Assembly (NCBI GenBank): GCA_026713305.1
Contig: JAPOOS010000274.1
Span: 1 to 34,092, forward strand
Source: Paracoccaceae bacterium
GTDB taxonomy: Bacteria > Pseudomonadota > Alphaproteobacteria > Rhodobacterales > Rhodobacteraceae
Length of the DNA stretch: 34,092 bases
Direction of reading: 5' to 3'
The translations under genes and the position numbers were made by a program. The first letter of the stretch is position 1; every line of letters begins with the position of its first letter. Below, piece by piece: positions 7,128 through 15,447 of this stretch. The notes below the pieces were generated by a model. It saw only the letters and a program-made list of their open reading frames with translations, did not search any database and had not been told where the DNA came from.

Positions 7128-8429
7128 ATGCAGACCAACTTCTCGGAAGAGCAGCTAAGCGACCCTTCGCTGAAGCGAGCCAACGAAATCCTGAGATCCT
7201 GTGTGCATTGTGGCATGTGCACGGCTACCTGTCCCACCTACCAGCTTCTGGGAGACGAACTGGACAGCCCGCGCGGGCGGATCTACCTGATGAAGGACAT
7301 GCTCGAAAACGGCAGGCCCGCCGACGCCGCCACGGTGAAGCACATTGATCGCTGCCTCTCGTGTCTGGCGTGCATGACGACATGTCCCTCCGGCGTCCAC
7401 TACATGCATCTTGTCGACTACACACGCCAGTACATCGAGGAAACCTACAGGCGACCACTGTCCGATCGGGCCTTGCGCTGGATTCTCAAGGAAATCATTC
7501 CCTACCCCAAGCGCTTCAGGCTGGCGCTGCTCGGGGCGCGCATCGGCCGGGGCTTCCGCGGACTGATGCCGGATGCCAGGTTGAGAGCCATGCTGGAAAT
7601 GGCGCCTGACCATATCCCGCCTGTCAGCCGTGACGACGACCCCCAGGAATTCAAGGCCATTGGCGAAGCCAAGTGGCGGGTCGTGCTGATGACGGGATGT
7701 GCGCAGAAGGCGCTTCGAACCAACATCAACGAGGCCACGATACGGTTGCTGCGCCGGCTTGGCTGCGATGTGGTCATTCCAAGCGGGGCGATGTGCTGCG
7801 GCGCGCTGACTCACCACATGGGCAAGGTGAAGGACAGTCATCGCCGGGCAGTCGACTGCATCGACTCCTGGACAAGTGAATTCGGCGATAAGGGGGTTGA
7901 CGCAATCATCATCAATGCCAGCGGCTGCGGCACGACGGTGAAGGATTTCGGCTACATGTTTCGGAACTCGGAAATGGCGGAAAAGGCAAGAACCGTTTCC
8001 GAGCATGCACTGGACATAACCGAGTTTCTGGAACGCATCGAATTCCCGCGGCAGAGTCCGAACGGAATTCGCGTCGCCTATCATGCCGCCTGTTCGCTGC
8101 AGCATGGCCAGTCTGTGCGGTCCAGTCCGAAGCAACTGCTGACAAGCGCTGGCTTTGAATGCAGCGAGCCGGTCGACAGCCACCTGTGTTGCGGATCTGC
8201 GGGCACCTACAACCTGTTGCAGCCTGAATTGTCGGGTCGTCTCAAGGTGCGCAAGGTGCGGGCGATTGAACAGCTGTCTCCCGACGTCGTCGCCTCGGGA
8301 AACATTGGGTGCATAATGCAGATTGGAGGCGGCTCCAAGGTACCCGTCGTCCACACAGTTGAACTTCTCGACTGGGCCACCGGTGGAGAGGTGCCGCCTG
8401 GCATGGAGGCGATCGCCACCACTCACTGA
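7128..8429 (+). CDS. glcF: Glycolate oxidase iron-sulfur subunit GlcF
   Basis: This subunit passes electrons from the GlcDE flavins to the respiratory chain. The 433-residue protein has two ferredoxin-type [4Fe-4S] motifs, CxxCxxCxxxCP, at residues 25-36 and 76-87. Two CCG (cysteine-rich) domains follow, with TGCAQ...GAMCCGAL in the first and HAACSLQ...LCCGSAGTYN in the second. It is slightly longer than the E. coli protein (about 407). ATG 7,128 has a GAGG 4 bases upstream. The 98-base gap after glcE holds no recognisable gene, so the three genes are probably one transcript. No glcC-type regulator is adjacent, so control is unknown. Confidence 0.95.
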   Translation: MQTNFSEEQLSDPSLKRANEILRSCVHCGMCTATCPTYQLLGDELDSPRGRIYLMKDMLENGRPADAATVKHIDRCLSCLACMTTCPSGVHYMHLVDYTRQYIEETYRRPLSDRALRWILKEIIPYPKRFRLALLGARIGRGFRGLMPDARLRAMLEMAPDHIPPVSRDDDPQEFKAIGEAKWRVVLMTGCAQKALRTNINEATIRLLRRLGCDVVIPSGAMCCGALTHHMGKVKDSHRRAVDCIDSWTSEFGDKGVDAIIINASGCGTTVKDFGYMFRNSEMAEKARTVSEHALDITEFLERIEFPRQSPNGIRVAYHAACSLQHGQSVRSSPKQLLTSAGFECSEPVDSHLCCGSAGTYNLLQPELSGRLKVRKVRAIEQLSPDVVASGNIGCIMQIGGGSKVPVVHTVELLDWATGGEVPPGMEAIATTH

Positions 8430-8524
8430 CGGCGCGTAGCGCACCCTGGCTGGATGCTGTTCCAGCCCTGTTGGGCGTGGCCGATCGCCCGGGAAACTTC
8501 AGTTGAAAATTTTCACTTTCAGGA

Positions 8525-8553
8525 CTTGAAAGGCTTGTCGGCAATTCCCACAT
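8525..8553 (+). promoter_or_regulatory. Sigma-32-type heat-shock promoter of the hsp20 gene
   Basis: CTTGAAA at 8,525-8,531 and CCCACAT at 8,547-8,553 are separated by 15 bases. This fits the RpoH consensus (CTTGAAA, 11-16 bases, CCCATnT) with one shift in the -10 half. The location directly upstream of a small heat-shock protein gene supports function. Transcription would begin near 8,560, leaving a leader of about 85 bases. Confidence 0.65.
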
Positions 8554-8560
8554 GGTTGCC

Positions 8561-8644
8561 ATCGGAAGCCGATACTGGTTCCGTGCAAACAGCCTGTCCC
8601 TAGCGGAAGGCATCTCGCAAATATCGCTCAGAAGGAGGATTACA
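8561..8644 (+). promoter_or_regulatory. Candidate ROSE-like RNA thermometer in the hsp20 leader
   Basis: The leader ends with TATCGCTCAGAAGGAGGATT immediately before the start codon region. A UCGCU element lies just upstream of a strong GGAGGA Shine-Dalgarno, so the two can fold onto each other. In ROSE thermometers of alphaproteobacterial small heat-shock genes, a conserved U(U/C)GCU faces the AGGA of the ribosome binding site. Length and position fit. I checked only the last hairpin by eye, and its pairing (CUC with GAG, then a G-G mismatch) is short. Confidence 0.35.
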
Positions 8645-9115
8645 ATGCGCACTTTCGATCTCTCTCCCCTTTACCGCTCAACCATCGGTTTCGACCGATT
8701 TGCGGACCTCTTCTCCCAGCTGGGATCGACCGACGGTTCCCAAACCGCCTATCCGCCGTTCAACATCGAGAAGACCTCGGACGACACCTACAGGATCTCG
8801 ATCGCCGCGGCCGGATTTTCGGAAAGCGAAATCGTCGTCGAGTTTCGCCAGAACCTGTTGGTTGTTTCAGCCAAGAAGGCACGCCCCAACGGCGAACGGG
8901 TCTACCTTCACAGAGGCATTGCCGAGCGGGGCTTCCACAAGAAGTTTCAATTGGCGGACCACGTCCGCGTAACGGACGCGACCTTTGTCGATGGACTGCT
9001 TCACGTGAACTTGCAGCATGAGCTTCCGGAGGCTCTGCGTCCCAGGCGGATCGCAATTTCGGGTGGCGTCAACGGAGCCAACGTTTCAAAGGGAACGGTT
9101 GAAATCGACGGCTAA
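8645..9115 (+). CDS. Small heat-shock protein, Hsp20/IbpA type
   Basis: ATP-independent holdase chaperone of 156 residues (family usually 140-160). The N-terminus MRTFDLSPLYRSTIGFDRFADLF is typical of IbpA-class proteins. The alpha-crystallin domain runs from about PPFNIEKTSDDTYRISIAAAGF to DGLLHVNLQHELPEALRPRRI. It has the GERVYLHRGIAERGFHKKFQL strand and, near the C-terminus, RRIAI in place of the oligomerising IxI tail motif. ATG 8,645 has AGGAGG at 8,633-8,638; upstream in-frame residues are not conserved. A heat-shock promoter and a possible thermometer precede it, and a strong hairpin terminator follows, so it is monocistronic. Confidence 0.93.
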   Translation: MRTFDLSPLYRSTIGFDRFADLFSQLGSTDGSQTAYPPFNIEKTSDDTYRISIAAAGFSESEIVVEFRQNLLVVSAKKARPNGERVYLHRGIAERGFHKKFQLADHVRVTDATFVDGLLHVNLQHELPEALRPRRIAISGGVNGANVSKGTVEIDG

Positions 9116-9140
9116 CGCATAGCCAAGCACTTTCCAGCCA

Positions 9141-9178
9141 GAAGACCCGGCGCCGGAACACCCGGCGCCGGGTTCTTC
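9141..9178. terminator. Strong GC-rich hairpin terminator between hsp20 and gabD
   Basis: GAAGACCCGGCGCCGG pairs with CCGGCGCCGGGTTCTTC across a 5-base loop, with one bulged base. The A-rich left arm and T-rich right arm make it plausible in both directions, which suits the convergent genes hsp20 (plus) and gabD (minus). Confidence 0.75.
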
Positions 9179-9228
9179 ATTTGCTGACTGGCGTGGACTG
9201 CCGAGCCTGCAGTCGGCAAGGTCGAAAT

Positions 9229-10704
9229 TCAGATCGACAGGCAGACGTATTTCATTTCGAGGAAGTCCTCCATGCCGTGGCGGGAACCCTCCCGGCCAAT
9301 TCCCGATTGCTTGACGCCGCCAAACGGCGCAGCTTCCGTGGAGAATATTCCGGTGTTAATGCCGACAATGCCGTATTCCAGCGCTTCGGCCACCTTCCAA
9401 ACTCTGGCAACGTCCCGCGTATAGAAATATGCGGCCAGCCCGTGGATTGTGTCGTTGGCCATGTCAACAACCTCGTCATCGTCCTCAAACTTGAAGAGAG
9501 GGGCGAGCGGTCCAAACGTTTCATCCCGGGCAACAAGCATGGACTGGTCGACATCGGCAATCACCGTGGGCTCGAACCAGAGGCCACCCAGCTCATGCGG
9601 GCTTCCGCCGACCATGACCCTGGCGCCCTTGCCGACTGCGTCCGAGATGTGCGACTTGACCTTGACGAGCGCGTCGCTGTTGATCAACGGGCCGGTGTTG
9701 ACTTCAGCGGCGAAGCCGTCCCCGAGCTTGAGAGTGCCTGTGGCCTTCGCAAGCTTCTCGGCAAACTCGTCATAGACGCCGGACTGGACGTAGATCCTGT
9801 TGGCGCAAACGCAGGTTTGACCATTGTTGCGGTACTTGCAGATCAGGGCGCCTTCGACGGCGGCGTCAACGTCGGCATCGTTGAACACAATGAACGGAGC
9901 ATTGCCGCCGAGCTCCATGGACACCTTCTTTATCTGGTCGCCCGCCTGGCGCATCAGGACCCGACCGACTTCGGTCGAACCGGTGAAAGTGATCTTGCGC
10001 ACAATCGGGTTCGAGCAGAATTCTTCGCCGACCTCTCGAGAGCGGGTCGACGGCAGCACCGAGAACACGCCCTTGGGCACGCCAGCCTGTTCGGCCAGAA
10101 CGGCCATCGCCAATGCCGACAGCGGCGTCTCGCTCGCCGGCCGGGCAACGAAGGAGCAACCCACTGCCAATGCGGGAGCCGCCTTGCGCGTGATCATGGC
10201 ATTTGGGAAGTTCCATGGCGTTATGGATGCAACGACGCCAATCGGCTGCTTGATGACGAACAGCCGCTTGTCGGGCAGGTGCCCTGGAATGGTTTCGCCG
10301 TAGACGCGCTTCGCTTCCTCGGCGAACCATTGGATGAAGCTGGCGCCATAGGTGATCTCTCCCATGGCTTCGGCCAGTGGCTTTCCCATCTCCGCAGTCA
10401 GGATGGCCGCCAGGTCCTCGGCGTTCTCCATCATGAGCCGGTACCACTCAAGAAGCACGTTCGATCGGTCCTTTGCGGTTCTCGCCGCCCAAGCCTTCTG
10501 CGAAGCCTCGGCTGCAGAGATTGCCCGCCTTACCTCGTCGATTCCGAGGTCGGGAACGGTGGCCACGACATCGCCGCGGGCCGGATTCACGACATTGAAC
10601 GTCTTCCCGTCGTCGGCGTTCACCCAATGGCCGGCAACAAAGGCCTTGGAGGCCAGCAGGTCCGAATTCTTGAGCATGTCGAGCAGGTTCGTGCTGTCAA
10701 ACAT
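9229..10704 (-). CDS. gabD: NAD(P)-dependent succinate-semialdehyde dehydrogenase GabD
   Basis: Aldehyde dehydrogenase that oxidises succinate semialdehyde to succinate in the GABA and polyamine pathways. At 491 residues it is family length and collinear with E. coli GabD throughout. Visible landmarks are TPWNFPNAMITRKAAPALA (from residue 162), FTGSTEVGR (Rossmann contact), the general-base Glu264 in ELGGNAP, and the nucleophile Cys298 in NNGQTCVCANR. The C-terminal EAPFGG-type segment is AAPFGGVKQSGIGREGSRHG. One oddity: the lysine that binds the cofactor in almost all ALDHs (KPA-E/S) is Arg188 here (VARPASETP). A second in-frame ATG at 10,677 could be the start. Gene neighbours give no operon context. 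Confidence 0.93.
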   Translation of the reverse strand: MFDSTNLLDMLKNSDLLASKAFVAGHWVNADDGKTFNVVNPARGDVVATVPDLGIDEVRRAISAAEASQKAWAARTAKDRSNVLLEWYRLMMENAEDLAAILTAEMGKPLAEAMGEITYGASFIQWFAEEAKRVYGETIPGHLPDKRLFVIKQPIGVVASITPWNFPNAMITRKAAPALAVGCSFVARPASETPLSALAMAVLAEQAGVPKGVFSVLPSTRSREVGEEFCSNPIVRKITFTGSTEVGRVLMRQAGDQIKKVSMELGGNAPFIVFNDADVDAAVEGALICKYRNNGQTCVCANRIYVQSGVYDEFAEKLAKATGTLKLGDGFAAEVNTGPLINSDALVKVKSHISDAVGKGARVMVGGSPHELGGLWFEPTVIADVDQSMLVARDETFGPLAPLFKFEDDDEVVDMANDTIHGLAAYFYTRDVARVWKVAEALEYGIVGINTGIFSTEAAPFGGVKQSGIGREGSRHGMEDFLEMKYVCLSI

Positions 10705-10739
10705 ATGGATTCCTTGACGTAGTTGGTTCTGGGAAGATC

Positions 10740-10768
10740 AATGTTGTTACATCGGGGGCAGTTGTCAA
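10740..10768 (-). promoter_or_regulatory. Weak candidate promoter of gabD
   Basis: On the minus strand TTGACA (10,763-10,768) is followed after 17 bases by AACATT (10,740-10,745). The -35 is perfect and the -10 poor. The distance to the gabD ATG (about 35 bases) is suitable. Confidence 0.25.
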
Positions 10769-11173
10769 CATTGTCGGGGGAATTGCAACGAACGCCTTTG
10801 TCGAGCGGCAGCGCTTCCTGTGCCATGCAGCGTTCTCAATTGCCGGAATGAATGCCATTCAAGCGGAAGCCGGCAAGGCGAGGCAGGGGCGAATGTCCGG
10901 CGACGTGACGTGATCCCGAGACACGTGGTCTGGCACGGATGGAGGATCTCCCAAGCTGGTGAAGCGGGTTGGCGGCAGGGACCATTGACCCGCAGGCCAC
11001 GGGAAGTTGGAGGCGACTGCCGCTCGACTTGCGCCGCTTCCGGAGCGAGTGGCCGGATTTGCATGTCCTTCTGTGGACCAGAGCCGCCGGTCCACCGAGG
11101 ATGTGGCTGAGTTCCATTGAAGAAGGACACAACGGTCAGCGACATGATTCCGCAACTTGACTGATGGTGCAAA
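10769..11173. other. About 400 bases without a recognisable gene
   Basis: Several overlapping frames on both strands are open for about 100 codons, as expected for GC-rich DNA, but none has a convincing start signal or protein-like pattern. No hairpin with a T-run is seen, so how the downstream beta-trefoil gene terminates is unclear. Confidence 0.4.
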
Positions 11174-11710
11174 CTACTCCTTCACGACCCATTGCTTGAA
11201 CCTGTCCTCTGTCGACCCGCAATCCGCGTAAAGCAAGTCCCGCGACATGAAGGGACCAGCGGAAGCGCTTTCCTGCCCAACAACAACGCAATTCGAAGCA
11301 TTGCCGCCCAACCTGAATTCCATCGACTGAGAGTCGTACAGGAATCTTTGCGACACTTCGTCAGGCGCGCAATCGAGCAGTCCAAACGGCAGTTTCGTGT
11401 TTTCGGGATCGCTTAGCGTCATGCATTTGCCTGTGAAGGCAACGGATTGGATCTGTCCGACTTCCGCGTCATAGGCAAACTGTGTGTCGGTCACTCCACG
11501 CGTCCCTGACTTGCAGGAATGGGCGTGCAGAGTTTCCGCAAATCCGCGCCCCCTGGTGTCGATGCACCATCCCAACTTGTCCTTTTCGTCCAAATTGGCC
11601 GCCAGGTAGATGACCGGGGTACCCGACTGAATCACCGGGGGTGCGTCTTCATCTCCCAATGAACCCATGACGAGAGCAAATGACACGGCCATAATGACTG
11701 TTTTCAACAT
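11174..11710 (-). CDS. Secreted ricin-type beta-trefoil (lectin-like) protein
   Basis: A 178-residue protein with a signal peptide (MLKTVIMAVSFALVMGSLGD) and a body that reads as a beta-trefoil. Repeated units carry a Cys pair and hydrophobic strands: LGWCIDTRG...HSCKSG, GKCMTL...FGLLDCAP, then CVVVGQ...LYADCGS. Each unit ends in a weak QxW/QxF motif (QSVAF, QRFLYD, FKQWVV). Such domains bind sugars or act as adhesive modules, and the signal peptide predicts periplasmic or secreted location. ATG 11,710 is chosen because AAGGAG lies 8 bases upstream and the signal peptide begins there; the frame extends further 5' without sense. It stands alone on the minus strand between long spacers. The ligand is unknown. 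Confidence 0.6.
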   Translation of the reverse strand: MLKTVIMAVSFALVMGSLGDEDAPPVIQSGTPVIYLAANLDEKDKLGWCIDTRGRGFAETLHAHSCKSGTRGVTDTQFAYDAEVGQIQSVAFTGKCMTLSDPENTKLPFGLLDCAPDEVSQRFLYDSQSMEFRLGGNASNCVVVGQESASAGPFMSRDLLYADCGSTEDRFKQWVVKE

Positions 11711-12415
11711 TTGCACATCTCCTTCAACAGTCGGCCATTGGTTGAACTGACGTGCAATGCGCTCGTTGACTTCATGTGAGCCCAATGTCTCTGCCGAGTT
11801 CTGAACTGAGCAGTTCTTGTTCGACCAAAGCCGGACCTGCGCAACTGATCCAGACAGTTGGGCCCGTTGTTGATGCAAGCCGCAGAACATCCGTGGCTGG
11901 AATTCAAGACTCCCTTCAAATGGCAGCCATTGTTCGCAAGCGCAAGCACGTCTTGTTGTCTTTACAGGGTTGCATTCTTCCACTGCTTCTGCGCAATGTA
12001 CTCGTCGCCGTCATGTGGCATTTTCCAGAGTAGCTGCGTGATGGTCACTGGCCCGGCGGTACCATCGCGCGGGCCTCCCTTGCTGTTCAGGCGTTGATGC
12101 GCTTTCCCCTTAAAGTGCCTTGCGCCCAAGCAACAGCAACACCGGCATGCATACCTGCCGACAACACGCCCGAACCCCGCTCAGCACGCCGAAAACACCC
12201 TCATTTTGTTCCGCGCTGTTCCCGATCGCCGTGCAGATCGCCGTCAATTCAATTCGCAACTTTTCTTTGCTACTGGGAAGAAATAACTAGGCAAACAACA
12301 CATGCGACGGATCTGTGCGGGGGCACAGGGCAACCTGCGATCCTGCCGCAATGTCGCGATTCCGGTCACGGCTGACGGGCGTCGGCGAGTTCGTAGATCA
12401 TCGACCAACAGACCA
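11711..12415. other. About 700 bases without a recognisable gene
   Basis: This divergent spacer lies between the beta-trefoil gene (minus) and the membrane protein gene (plus). Frames are open but lack start signals and motifs. A short minus-strand run (TITQLLWKMPHDGDEYIAQKQW, near 11,980-12,050) looks faintly protein-like, with a stop after it, and could be a relic. No tRNA, repeat or terminator was found. Confidence 0.35.
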
Positions 12416-12787
12416 ATGAAGAACCGAATTGCATTTGTCGTCGTGGCTTGTATCTGGATGCCCCTGGGAATGATCCTGCTGACATGGGTCCGCGGATTCT
12501 CGCCACTGGCAAGTCCTCACCTGGCGCTGGATCTGGCGATTATGGCGCTGGCGGGAATCCCGCTGGCAATTCCAGTCTACCAACTCTGGAGCTGGCGACG
12601 GCGCCTGTTGACGGTTGCGCTTTGCCTTATTCTGGTTCCGTTGGGCATTGCGGCGGTTTTGACAGGCGGATTGCTCGGGCCAGTCGGCATCCTTGCATTT
12701 GCAGCAGTCTGCAGCTTGCCTGCATGGGGCGCCATGGCAATTGTGTGCTTGCTGAAACGCAGAAGCGAGAGGGAGACCGATGCCTGA
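12416..12787 (+). CDS. Small four-helix inner-membrane protein
   Basis: A 123-residue protein that is almost wholly hydrophobic, with four predicted membrane helices: residues about 5-24 (FVVVACIWMPLGMILLTW), 37-58, 64-86 and 88-112. It ends in a basic cytoplasmic tail (LLKRRSERETDA). No family is recognised. ATG 12,416 is chosen because the first helix starts directly after it; the upstream in-frame ATG at 12,302 would add an Arg/Cys-rich stretch. Its stop overlaps the start of the P1-family peptidase by 8 bases (ATGCCTGA). The two are therefore translationally coupled, and the membrane protein might be a transporter-like or accessory partner of the peptidase. Confidence 0.65.
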   Translation: MKNRIAFVVVACIWMPLGMILLTWVRGFSPLASPHLALDLAIMALAGIPLAIPVYQLWSWRRRLLTVALCLILVPLGIAAVLTGGLLGPVGILAFAAVCSLPAWGAMAIVCLLKRRSERETDA

Positions 12788-13901
12788 GGACAACGGCAAT
12801 ATCCGAGAGCCCGAAGCAGTCGAACAAGCCTTGTGCAGCGGCGCGACGAACTCAATATGCGACGTCGAAGGCATGCTGGTCGGCAATGCGACGGACAGGA
12901 ATCTGAAGTCGGGAGTCACGGCGCTGGTTGCCGAGCGACCGTTTGTCGCCGGCATACATGTCATGGGTGGCGCGCCAGGGACGCGCGAAACCGACTTGCT
13001 GGCGCCTGACCGAATGGTTCAGGAGGTCGACGCCATTGTTCTCTCCGGAGGGAGCGCGTTCGGGCTGGACGCTGCATCCGGCGTTGCCGATGAACTGGCC
13101 AGGACTGGAAGAGGTTTCCAGGTGGAGGATGTAAGGGTTCCGATAGTTCCTTCCGCCATTCTGTTCGACCTGCTGAACGGTGGCGACAAAGGCTGGGATG
13201 CGAATCCCTATGGCAAACTGGGCAGGAAGGCGCTGCGAAACGCTTCAACGGACGTCAAGACCGGATCCGTGGGAGCGGGAGCAGGAGCGATGACCGCCGA
13301 TCTCAAGGGTGGTCTGGGCACCGCTTCTGCCGTGACCGCTTCCGGACACACCGTTGGTGCGCTCGTGGCTGTCAACTCTCTGGGAAGCACGGTCCGCGGA
13401 AAGGCGGGAAGATTCTGGGCCACGCCGTTTTGTCTCGACAACGAGTTCCCGATCGTCGACGACCGGGAATGCTCACGCGGAACCGACGAGATTGGCGACA
13501 ACTTGCCCGGGGCCGGCCGGCAAAACACCACGATTGCCATTGTCGCAACCGATCTGAAGCTCACGCAAGCGCAGGCAACCAGGCTGGCCGTGTGCTCCCA
13601 TGACGGATTGGCCAGAGCGATCCTGCCATCGCACACGATCTTTGATGGCGACGCCATCTTCTTCGCCTCCAGCGGCAAGAGGCGCGTGGACAGCATCGCG
13701 CCCGCCTTGTTCGAAATCGGCCATGTCGCCAGCCTCTGCCTGAGCAGAGCCGTGGCACGCGCCATTGCCAATGCATGCCCCGAGAAAGGCGATCTGCTGC
13801 CGACATGGACCGAAAAGTTCGGCGCTGGACTGGAAGGACGCAATCGGTCCGGCGTGGGGCGCGACTGGCAATCGCATGAAGAAACCGGCGACTCAGCCTG
13901 A
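12780..13901 (+). CDS. P1-family (DmpA/BapA-like) self-processing aminopeptidase
   Basis: An Ntn-hydrolase-like peptidase of 373 residues, the length of DmpA (about 375). These enzymes cleave themselves into two chains and remove N-terminal residues from small or beta-peptides. Conserved features are VEGMLVGNATD near the N-terminus, IVLSGGSAFGLDAASGV (residues 86-102), GSVGAGAGAM, and GHTVGALVAVNSLG. The cleavage-site segment is QNTTIAIVATD, which places Thr250 as the likely nucleophile, where DmpA has Ser250; Thr is known in part of the family. The start overlaps the upstream membrane-protein gene by 8 bases. A 63-base gap separates it from def. The substrate cannot be read from sequence. 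Confidence 0.88.
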   Translation: MPEDNGNIREPEAVEQALCSGATNSICDVEGMLVGNATDRNLKSGVTALVAERPFVAGIHVMGGAPGTRETDLLAPDRMVQEVDAIVLSGGSAFGLDAASGVADELARTGRGFQVEDVRVPIVPSAILFDLLNGGDKGWDANPYGKLGRKALRNASTDVKTGSVGAGAGAMTADLKGGLGTASAVTASGHTVGALVAVNSLGSTVRGKAGRFWATPFCLDNEFPIVDDRECSRGTDEIGDNLPGAGRQNTTIAIVATDLKLTQAQATRLAVCSHDGLARAILPSHTIFDGDAIFFASSGKRRVDSIAPALFEIGHVASLCLSRAVARAIANACPEKGDLLPTWTEKFGAGLEGRNRSGVGRDWQSHEETGDSA

Positions 13902-13964
13902 ATTGATCAGGAAAAGTCGGCCTGTTTCGTTGAAGCGGAGAGAGCAAACAACTAGATTCGCCAA

Positions 13965-14498
13965 ATGACCATTCGACGAATACTTCCCTACCCGGCACGG
14001 CAGCTCAAAAGACGCGCAAGGCTGGTTGACGGCATAACGGACGAGATCCGCGAGCTTGCGGGCGACATGATCGAAACGATGTACGACGCGCCTGGAATCG
14101 GGCTCGCGGCCCCCCAAGTGGGCGTGGGTCTGCGCCTGGCCGTGATTGAAATGGCTGGCAACGAGGACGAGCGGGACCCGCTTGTCCTGATCAACCCCGA
14201 GATTCTTGACCGGTCAAGCGATGTGGATGTGGCAAGCGAGGGATGTCTTTCCCTCCCGGGATTCTTCATCGACATAACCAGACCGGTGTCCGTCGAGCTT
14301 CGATTTCTGGACTTGGACGGCGTCGAACGGGAGCTTGCGCTTGAGGGCCTCCAAGCTCGTTGCGCGCAACACGAAATCGACCACCTGAACGGCAAGCTCA
14401 TCATTGATCATCTGTCGCGCCTCAAACGCGGAATTATCGTGGCCAAGTACAAGAAGGAACGGGCGGCAAGCAAACAAAAGAAGTCAAGAATGGGTTAG
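13965..14498 (+). CDS. def: Peptide deformylase
   Basis: Metal-dependent removal of the formyl group from new proteins. The 177-residue protein has all three motifs: GIGLAAPQ (residues 44-51), EGCLS (92-96, with metal ligand Cys94) and HEIDH (136-140, ligands His136 and His140, catalytic Glu137). A Lys-rich tail follows. It is upstream of fmt, the usual def-fmt pairing that couples formylation and deformylation. The gap to the fmt ATG is 46 bases. EGCLSLPGF and the basic tail are compatible with a bacterial type 1 enzyme. The start is a plain ATG with only weak purines upstream. Nothing odd. Confidence 0.96.
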   Translation: MTIRRILPYPARQLKRRARLVDGITDEIRELAGDMIETMYDAPGIGLAAPQVGVGLRLAVIEMAGNEDERDPLVLINPEILDRSSDVDVASEGCLSLPGFFIDITRPVSVELRFLDLDGVERELALEGLQARCAQHEIDHLNGKLIIDHLSRLKRGIIVAKYKKERAASKQKKSRMG

Positions 14499-14544
14499 TC
14501 GAGATGCGCTCGAGCGGCTCAATCGCCATTGCATTGGCGGACTC

Positions 14545-15447
14545 ATGAAAGTCTTGTTCATGGGGGCGCCACCTTTCGCCGTGCCAACGCTGCGTGGCAT
14601 TTTCAAGAGCGGGCACCGGGTACGTTGCGTTTGGACACAGGTGCCAAGGGTTTCGGGCCGCGGCATGGCGGTGCGGCCCACGGCGGTAGCCACGGCGGCG
14701 TCAAGGATGAACATTCCAGTTCAATGCCCAACCTCCCTTGCGGAAGCGATGCCGGCCATGCGGGACATGAAGGTCGATGTAGGCGTCGTAGTCGCTTACG
14801 GCAGACTGATTCCGAAGGCGCTCCTGGACGTTCCGCAATTCGGCTTCATCAACGTACATCCTTCGCTTTTGCCGAGATGGCGCGGCGCGGCTCCAATTCA
14901 GCGGGCAATAATGGCGGGCGACAGGGAAACCGGCGTATGCATAATACGGATGAGCGAGGCCCTTGATTCAGGTCCGGTGCTGCTGTCCCGGCGAATTCCC
15001 GTTGAGCCGCTCGACACTGGCGACACGCTGACCGAGAGCCTGTCGATTCTGGGTGCGGAACTCTGCGTGGAAGCCTTGAATCGCCTTCCCGACATCGAGC
15101 CCGTCAGTCAGCCCCAGACGGGGATCACCTACGCGTCGAAGATCAGCAAACGGGAATCCAGGATCGACTGGTCGCTCCCGGCAAGTCGGGTCGACAGCCA
15201 CATCAGGGGACTTTCACGCTTTCCAGGAGCATGGAGCGTCGCTGGCGGTGTCCGCACCAAGTTTCTGCTTTCCAAGGTCGTCGACGCAACCGGGCCGCCC
15301 GGCGTCGTCCTCAATGACCGATTCGAAATCGGCTGCGGACGCGGCGCCATTCGCGTGCTCATCAGCCAAAGAGCCGGTTCAAGGGTCATTGGCACCGAGG
15401 CGATGAGTCCCGGCGAGCGATTTGCGGTCGGAGCCGCATTCGTCTGA
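14545..15447 (+). CDS. fmt: Methionyl-tRNA formyltransferase
   Basis: Transfers the formyl group from 10-formyl-THF to initiator Met-tRNA. The 300-residue protein begins MKVLFMGAPPFAVPTL. It has the catalytic Asn103 and His105 in NVHPSLLPRWRGAAPIQRAI and Asp141 in SEALDSGPVL, followed by the C-terminal OB-like domain (GITYASKISKRESRIDW onwards). The loop normally written TQPDRPAGRG is TQVPRVSGRG here, a mild divergence near the tRNA-binding region. It is near the short end of the family (about 300-315). The longer frame upstream (to 14,404) lies inside def and is not used. fmt directly follows def; truA, often next, is absent. Confidence 0.95.
   Translation: MKVLFMGAPPFAVPTLRGIFKSGHRVRCVWTQVPRVSGRGMAVRPTAVATAASRMNIPVQCPTSLAEAMPAMRDMKVDVGVVVAYGRLIPKALLDVPQFGFINVHPSLLPRWRGAAPIQRAIMAGDRETGVCIIRMSEALDSGPVLLSRRIPVEPLDTGDTLTESLSILGAELCVEALNRLPDIEPVSQPQTGITYASKISKRESRIDWSLPASRVDSHIRGLSRFPGAWSVAGGVRTKFLLSKVVDATGPPGVVLNDRFEIGCGRGAIRVLISQRAGSRVIGTEAMSPGERFAVGAAFV

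Noticed and set aside
7155-8444. Minus-strand ORF of 429 codons opposite glcF
   Set aside because: Shadow of glcF, whose iron-sulfur motifs fix the true frame.
9181-10722. Long plus-strand ORF (513 codons) opposite gabD
   Set aside because: It is the antisense shadow of gabD, which is collinear with a known enzyme family and has all catalytic residues; the plus-strand translation has no motif or start signal.
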